DNA of 64,000 nucleotides from Acidobacteriota bacterium (GTDB lineage: Bacteria > Acidobacteriota > Terriglobia > Bryobacterales > Bryobacteraceae): positions 1 through 64,000 of the forward strand of contig JANXXI010000338.1 in assembly GCA_025350695.1 (NCBI GenBank), read 5' to 3'. The position numbers and the translations under genes were made by a program. The notes beneath the pieces are model-generated. The model worked only from the letters and a program-made list of their open reading frames with translations, did not search any database and had not been told where the DNA came from. Position 1 is the first letter of the stretch; each line of letters begins with the position of its first letter. Below, one piece after another: positions 60,112 through 64,000 of the stretch.

Positions 60112-63100
60112 ATGCGCCAAGCTTTCCTTGTTTTTCTCTCGTTTGCCGTCGCTCTCTCCCAATCGACGAACTCCGTTCTGAGCGGCACAATTACCGATTC
60201 ATCGAGCGCCATTGTTCCCGGGGCCAAGGTGACGGTGCGCAATTCGAATACCGGTGTGCAGAATAAGACCGAGACGAATAATTCAGGCGTTTATCTGTTC
60301 GGCTCCCTTCCGCCGGGCCCTTATTCGCTGACCGTGGAAAGTACGGGATTCACCAAGGCCCAAGTGAACGACCTGACTCTGGAGGTGGGCGGGCGCGCCA
60401 CGCGCGACGTCGCGATGCAGATTGGCAGCGTCACCGAAACCATGGAGGTTAAGGCCGAGTCGATCAGCTTGAACGTGGCTACAACTTCTGTAGGTGGCGT
60501 ACTTTCTGGCGAGCGCATTACCACTCTTCCGCTTGTGGATCGAGATGCGTTGGATTTGATTTATACGCAGGCCGGGATCGTTGGTAGTAACTTGGGCGGC
60601 AGCCGCGCGGGTGCGGTGAACGTTACTCTTGACGGCATCAACGTGCAGGATAATCGCTATAACTCAGGTGTTAGTTCCGTGTTTCAAAACTCGACGGATG
60701 CTATTGCTGAGATCCGCATTGTGACTTCGCCCGCCGATGCTGAATTTGGGCGCGGCTCGGGGCAAATTCAGATGGTGTCGAAGAGCGGCAGTAACAACCT
60801 GCATGGGGCGCTGTTTGAGCAGGCGCGCAATCGTGAGTTGAACGCGAATAATTTCTTCAATAATTTGCGCGGCCGGGACGCGCAGGGTAAATTAGTCAAC
60901 CCGCGCGATTTTCTGATTCAGAATCAGTTTGGCGGTAACATATCAGGTCCGATTAAGAAGAACAAGACGTTCTTCTTTTTTCTGACTGAAGCTAATCGCA
61001 TACGGTCGCATGAGACCGTATCGTCGAACACTTACACCGCGACGGCGCGGCAGGGATTGTTTAGGTTCTACGCCGGAGCGCGCAACGCTAACGCTAGCGC
61101 GGCAAACCCGTCGGTGGACGTAAACGGTAACCCCATCAGGGCAGATGTTCAGACGGCTAACCTGTTTGGGCGGGACCCTCAGCGGCTCGTCGGCGACCCC
61201 ACCGGAACCATGAAGAAGTTGCTGGACTTGATGCCCTTGCCCAACGATTTCCGTAGCGGCGATGGGTTGAACACGGCCGGGTATCGCTGGCAACGCTCCG
61301 CTCCGGATGATTTACTGAAGTTCCAATTTCGCATTGATCACAACATAAGTGAAAATCACCGAGCGAATTTCAGTTACAACAATGAGCGCGACGATTCGGT
61401 CAACACATTCATGCCGCAACCCTTCCCCACGTCGCCTGTGGATGCGCGATCGGTACGCGGCACGCTGTACTCGTTTGGGCTAATTTCCACGCTGCGGCCA
61501 AACCTGATTAACGAATTCCATGCTGGTGCGCAACGGGCCAGGTTTCGCTCGCAAGCTCCGTGGGAGGTCTCCGGTACAGGTCTGCTGCCGACGATTAAGG
61601 GGCAGCCATACATTCCCATTTTCCCAGCCGCCGTTGTGGGACCGATCGACACCTCGAACGATCCACAGGGCCGGTTCAGTCCGGTTTACCAAGCCTCTGA
61701 CGCCATGACTTGGTTGAAGGGTACGCATACGTTCAAGGGTGGCTTCGAATCTCGTTTTGTTTCGTCGAATGGGTTCAATTCGTTTGGGGTGATGCCTCGG
61801 GCGACCATCGGCGCAGGAGCCGTGCCCGTAACCGGAATCAGCACCGGGGCAACTCAAATTACCGGGATCGGCAACAACGCGGCACAGGCGCAAAATCTGT
61901 TGAATGTGTTGGCCGGTTCGTTCGCGCAGATTGATCAATCGTTTAACTCGCCGGGCGGACCCAATCCGCAATACTTACCCGGAGAGCCGAAGCAGCGTAC
62001 GTGGAGATCGCGAGAATTTAGCGGATACTTCAAGGACGACTACCGCTTGAAGCCAGGCGTGCTGCTGAACATCGGCGTGCGCTACGAATACTACGGCGTG
62101 CCGTTTGAAGCTAATGGCAAGACGTCGACTCTTGTTGGCGGATCGCAAAGCATTTTCGGGATCTCCGGCACTACGTTTGGAGACATATTCAGTCCTGGCA
62201 AAACAGCCGGCAGCTTGACGAACGTTGAACTTGGTAAGAGCTTGTTTCACGCCGACAAAAATAACTTCGCCCCGGCGGTGGGTATTAGTTGGAACTTACC
62301 CAAGCGGCTGTTGCATGGTAAAACCGGGGTCTTTCGCTCGGGTTATGGCATGGGTTATGAAAGGCACTCGCTCCGTTTGGTGGATATTGTCTCCGGTGAC
62401 GAGCCAGGTCTAAATACCGACGCCAGTTACCGTTCGGCCGGCATTATTACTCCATCAACCGGTGTGCTGCCGGCGCCTTTGGTAGGCAAGCCGCTGAGCA
62501 CCGTTCCTCTCACAGAGCGCACACAAACCATTAAGACGTTCGATTCCGGCCTACGCCAACCCTACGTGCAAAACTGGAACGCCACTCTTGAGATTGAGAT
62601 AGCCAAGGGGAGCACGCTTGATGTCCGTTACGTCGGGAGCAAGGGTACGCGCTTGTTACGCGGCACCAGCGTCAATGAAGTGAACATCGTGGAAAATGGC
62701 GTGCTGGATGCATTTAGATCGCTGCAAACCGGCGGCTGCCCGGCTCTGATGAACCGCATTATTCCGAACTGTACCGGAGTGCAAAACAATTCCACCATCC
62801 GAGATTTTCTGGCCAACAACAGTGTGGGTGATTTTGCAACCTGGCTCAATACCACGGCGTTCCAAACCGGAAACGTGGGAGGCCTGCTGACCCGCGCGGG
62901 TCTGCCCAACAACTTCATCGTCGCCAACCCGCAATTCCTCCATGCGAATCTAATCGGCAACTTCTCCAATTCCATCTATCATTCCATGCAGGTTGAATAC
63001 GTCTACCAATTGAATTCGGGCTTCACACTGCAATCGAATCTAACTTGGTCCAAACTGTTGGGCGACGATGAGGGCGACTCGCAGGATCAAGTTAGTAACT

Positions 63101-63798
63101 ACCGCACGCTTCGCAACCTCCGGTTAGACCGCCGCATTCTTGATTCACATCGCGCCTATGTAATTCGCAACAGTGGCTATTGGGAACTTCCCATTGGTCC
63201 AGGAAAGAAGTTCCTTACCTCGACGACCTCCCTTGCCTCAAAGATGTTAGGTGGTTGGAGCACCGGTTTCATCCTCAACTTTTTCGCCGGCGCGCCAATG
63301 GATTTATCCACCAGTTACTACACCACCACATTCAATGACGCCGCGGGCAACACACCCGTTCCTCTCACCGCGATCAGCAAGAGCACAGGGCAAGTGACAA
63401 AAAATGGTAACGGAGTAATCTATTTTCCAGGCTGGACACAAATAGATGATCCTTCAATAAAGCTTCTGGCTACCGCCACCCAGCGCTTCAGCGTTATGCA
63501 AGCCATCGCCGATGCCTCCGGCAAAACGATCCTGGTGAATCCGCTTCCCGGTCAACTGGGTTCGCTCGCCCCTCGTTTCCTTACCGGTCCCCGCGGCTTG
63601 CGCTTCGACTTGAATCTCCGCAAGAAATTCCAGATCAGGGAAGGCATGTGGTTTGAACTGCGCGCCGATGCGCAGAATGCATCGAACACACCATACTTTG
63701 ATAATCCGACAACCGACATTAACGACCCGGACTTCGGGCGTATTACGTCGGCTTCGGGGAATCGCGTAATTGTGGTTGGGGCGCGGTTCCAGTTCTAA
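60112..63798 (+). CDS. Oar-like TonB-dependent receptor
   Basis: VLSGTITDSSSAIVPGAKVTVRNSNTGVQNKTETNNSGVYLFGSLPPGPYSLTVESTGFTK; terminal NRVIVVGARFQF. Confidence 0.95.
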   Translation: MRQAFLVFLSFAVALSQSTNSVLSGTITDSSSAIVPGAKVTVRNSNTGVQNKTETNNSGVYLFGSLPPGPYSLTVESTGFTKAQVNDLTLEVGGRATRDVAMQIGSVTETMEVKAESISLNVATTSVGGVLSGERITTLPLVDRDALDLIYTQAGIVGSNLGGSRAGAVNVTLDGINVQDNRYNSGVSSVFQNSTDAIAEIRIVTSPADAEFGRGSGQIQMVSKSGSNNLHGALFEQARNRELNANNFFNNLRGRDAQGKLVNPRDFLIQNQFGGNISGPIKKNKTFFFFLTEANRIRSHETVSSNTYTATARQGLFRFYAGARNANASAANPSVDVNGNPIRADVQTANLFGRDPQRLVGDPTGTMKKLLDLMPLPNDFRSGDGLNTAGYRWQRSAPDDLLKFQFRIDHNISENHRANFSYNNERDDSVNTFMPQPFPTSPVDARSVRGTLYSFGLISTLRPNLINEFHAGAQRARFRSQAPWEVSGTGLLPTIKGQPYIPIFPAAVVGPIDTSNDPQGRFSPVYQASDAMTWLKGTHTFKGGFESRFVSSNGFNSFGVMPRATIGAGAVPVTGISTGATQITGIGNNAAQAQNLLNVLAGSFAQIDQSFNSPGGPNPQYLPGEPKQRTWRSREFSGYFKDDYRLKPGVLLNIGVRYEYYGVPFEANGKTSTLVGGSQSIFGISGTTFGDIFSPGKTAGSLTNVELGKSLFHADKNNFAPAVGISWNLPKRLLHGKTGVFRSGYGMGYERHSLRLVDIVSGDEPGLNTDASYRSAGIITPSTGVLPAPLVGKPLSTVPLTERTQTIKTFDSGLRQPYVQNWNATLEIEIAKGSTLDVRYVGSKGTRLLRGTSVNEVNIVENGVLDAFRSLQTGGCPALMNRIIPNCTGVQNNSTIRDFLANNSVGDFATWLNTTAFQTGNVGGLLTRAGLPNNFIVANPQFLHANLIGNFSNSIYHSMQVEYVYQLNSGFTLQSNLTWSKLLGDDEGDSQDQVSNYRTLRNLRLDRRILDSHRAYVIRNSGYWELPIGPGKKFLTSTTSLASKMLGGWSTGFILNFFAGAPMDLSTSYYTTTFNDAAGNTPVPLTAISKSTGQVTKNGNGVIYFPGWTQIDDPSIKLLATATQRFSVMQAIADASGKTILVNPLPGQLGSLAPRFLTGPRGLRFDLNLRKKFQIREGMWFELRADAQNASNTPYFDNPTTDINDPDFGRITSASGNRVIVVGARFQF

Positions 63799-63816
63799 AA
63801 TCAAGCCGGGCGCCGG

Positions 63817-64000
63817 TTACATCGTACGCAGTCGCACTTGCTCCACGCGATGGTCGGTTCCCTTGCGCAACACAAGCCGCGCCCGCTCGCGGGTCGGCAT
63901 TATGTTTTCCCGCAAATTCGGCCCGTTGATATCGCGCCAGATCGACTTCGCCTTATCCACCGCCTCCAGCTGGCTCAGGGCCGCATAGCGGTTAAAGTAA
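63817..64000 (-). CDS. coaA: Pantothenate kinase type I, C-terminal part (runs off the right edge)
   Basis: Minus translation [60 protein letters not shown]; matches the CoaA C-terminus (INGPNLxENIxPTRERAxLxxxKxxxHxVExVRLR). Missing from the ORF track because its start is outside the window. Confidence 0.93.
   Translation of the reverse strand, partial: YFNRYAALSQLEAVDKAKSIWRDINGPNLRENIMPTRERARLVLRKGTDHRVEQVRLRTM

Overview
This 64 kb window is gene-dense and probably from Acidobacteriota (Solibacter/Bryobacter-like). The lineage inference rests on three large Oar-like TonB-dependent receptors with N-terminal carboxypeptidase-regulatory domains, a VWFA-related protein of the acidobacterial type, planctomycete/acidobacterial PSD-cytochrome families (DUF1549/DUF1553, DUF1592/DUF1588, DUF1552) and DUF1080. 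Most of the window is ordinary metabolic or housekeeping sequence: prfB, an L-threonylcarbamoyladenylate synthase, NAD synthetase, GH57, a hybrid histidine kinase, a Ser/Thr kinase, a two-subunit molybdenum hydroxylase, gap, selB and the 3' end of coaA at the right edge. The most interesting items are: (1) a chimeric relic joining a TonB-receptor N-terminus in frame to a GroEL C-terminus, followed by a frameshift; (2) prfB with an intact CTT-TGA-C autoregulatory frameshift site that the ORF track splits; (3) a GntR/ABC locus where the ATPase has compensating indels and is cut off by a fragment of a neighbouring uma2 paralogue, with a third uma2 scrap at 40.3 kb; (4) a previously unlabelled dispersed repeat of about 170-190 bp in three diverged copies; (5) a toxin-antitoxin cluster at 22.7-26.9 kb, where one vapBC has a perfect-consensus promoter with an embedded inverted repeat and an apparently leaderless start; (6) a GRDP-like gene with a Ser/Cys-rich tail, broken by two compensating frameshifts; (7) a secreted protein made of three tandem modules; (8) a divergent PilT-like ATPase with a non-canonical Walker A at the left edge. 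I found no rRNA, tRNA, CRISPR array, prophage or intact IS element. Nothing here amounts to a clearly complete new multi-gene system. All homology calls come from reading motifs and were not searched.
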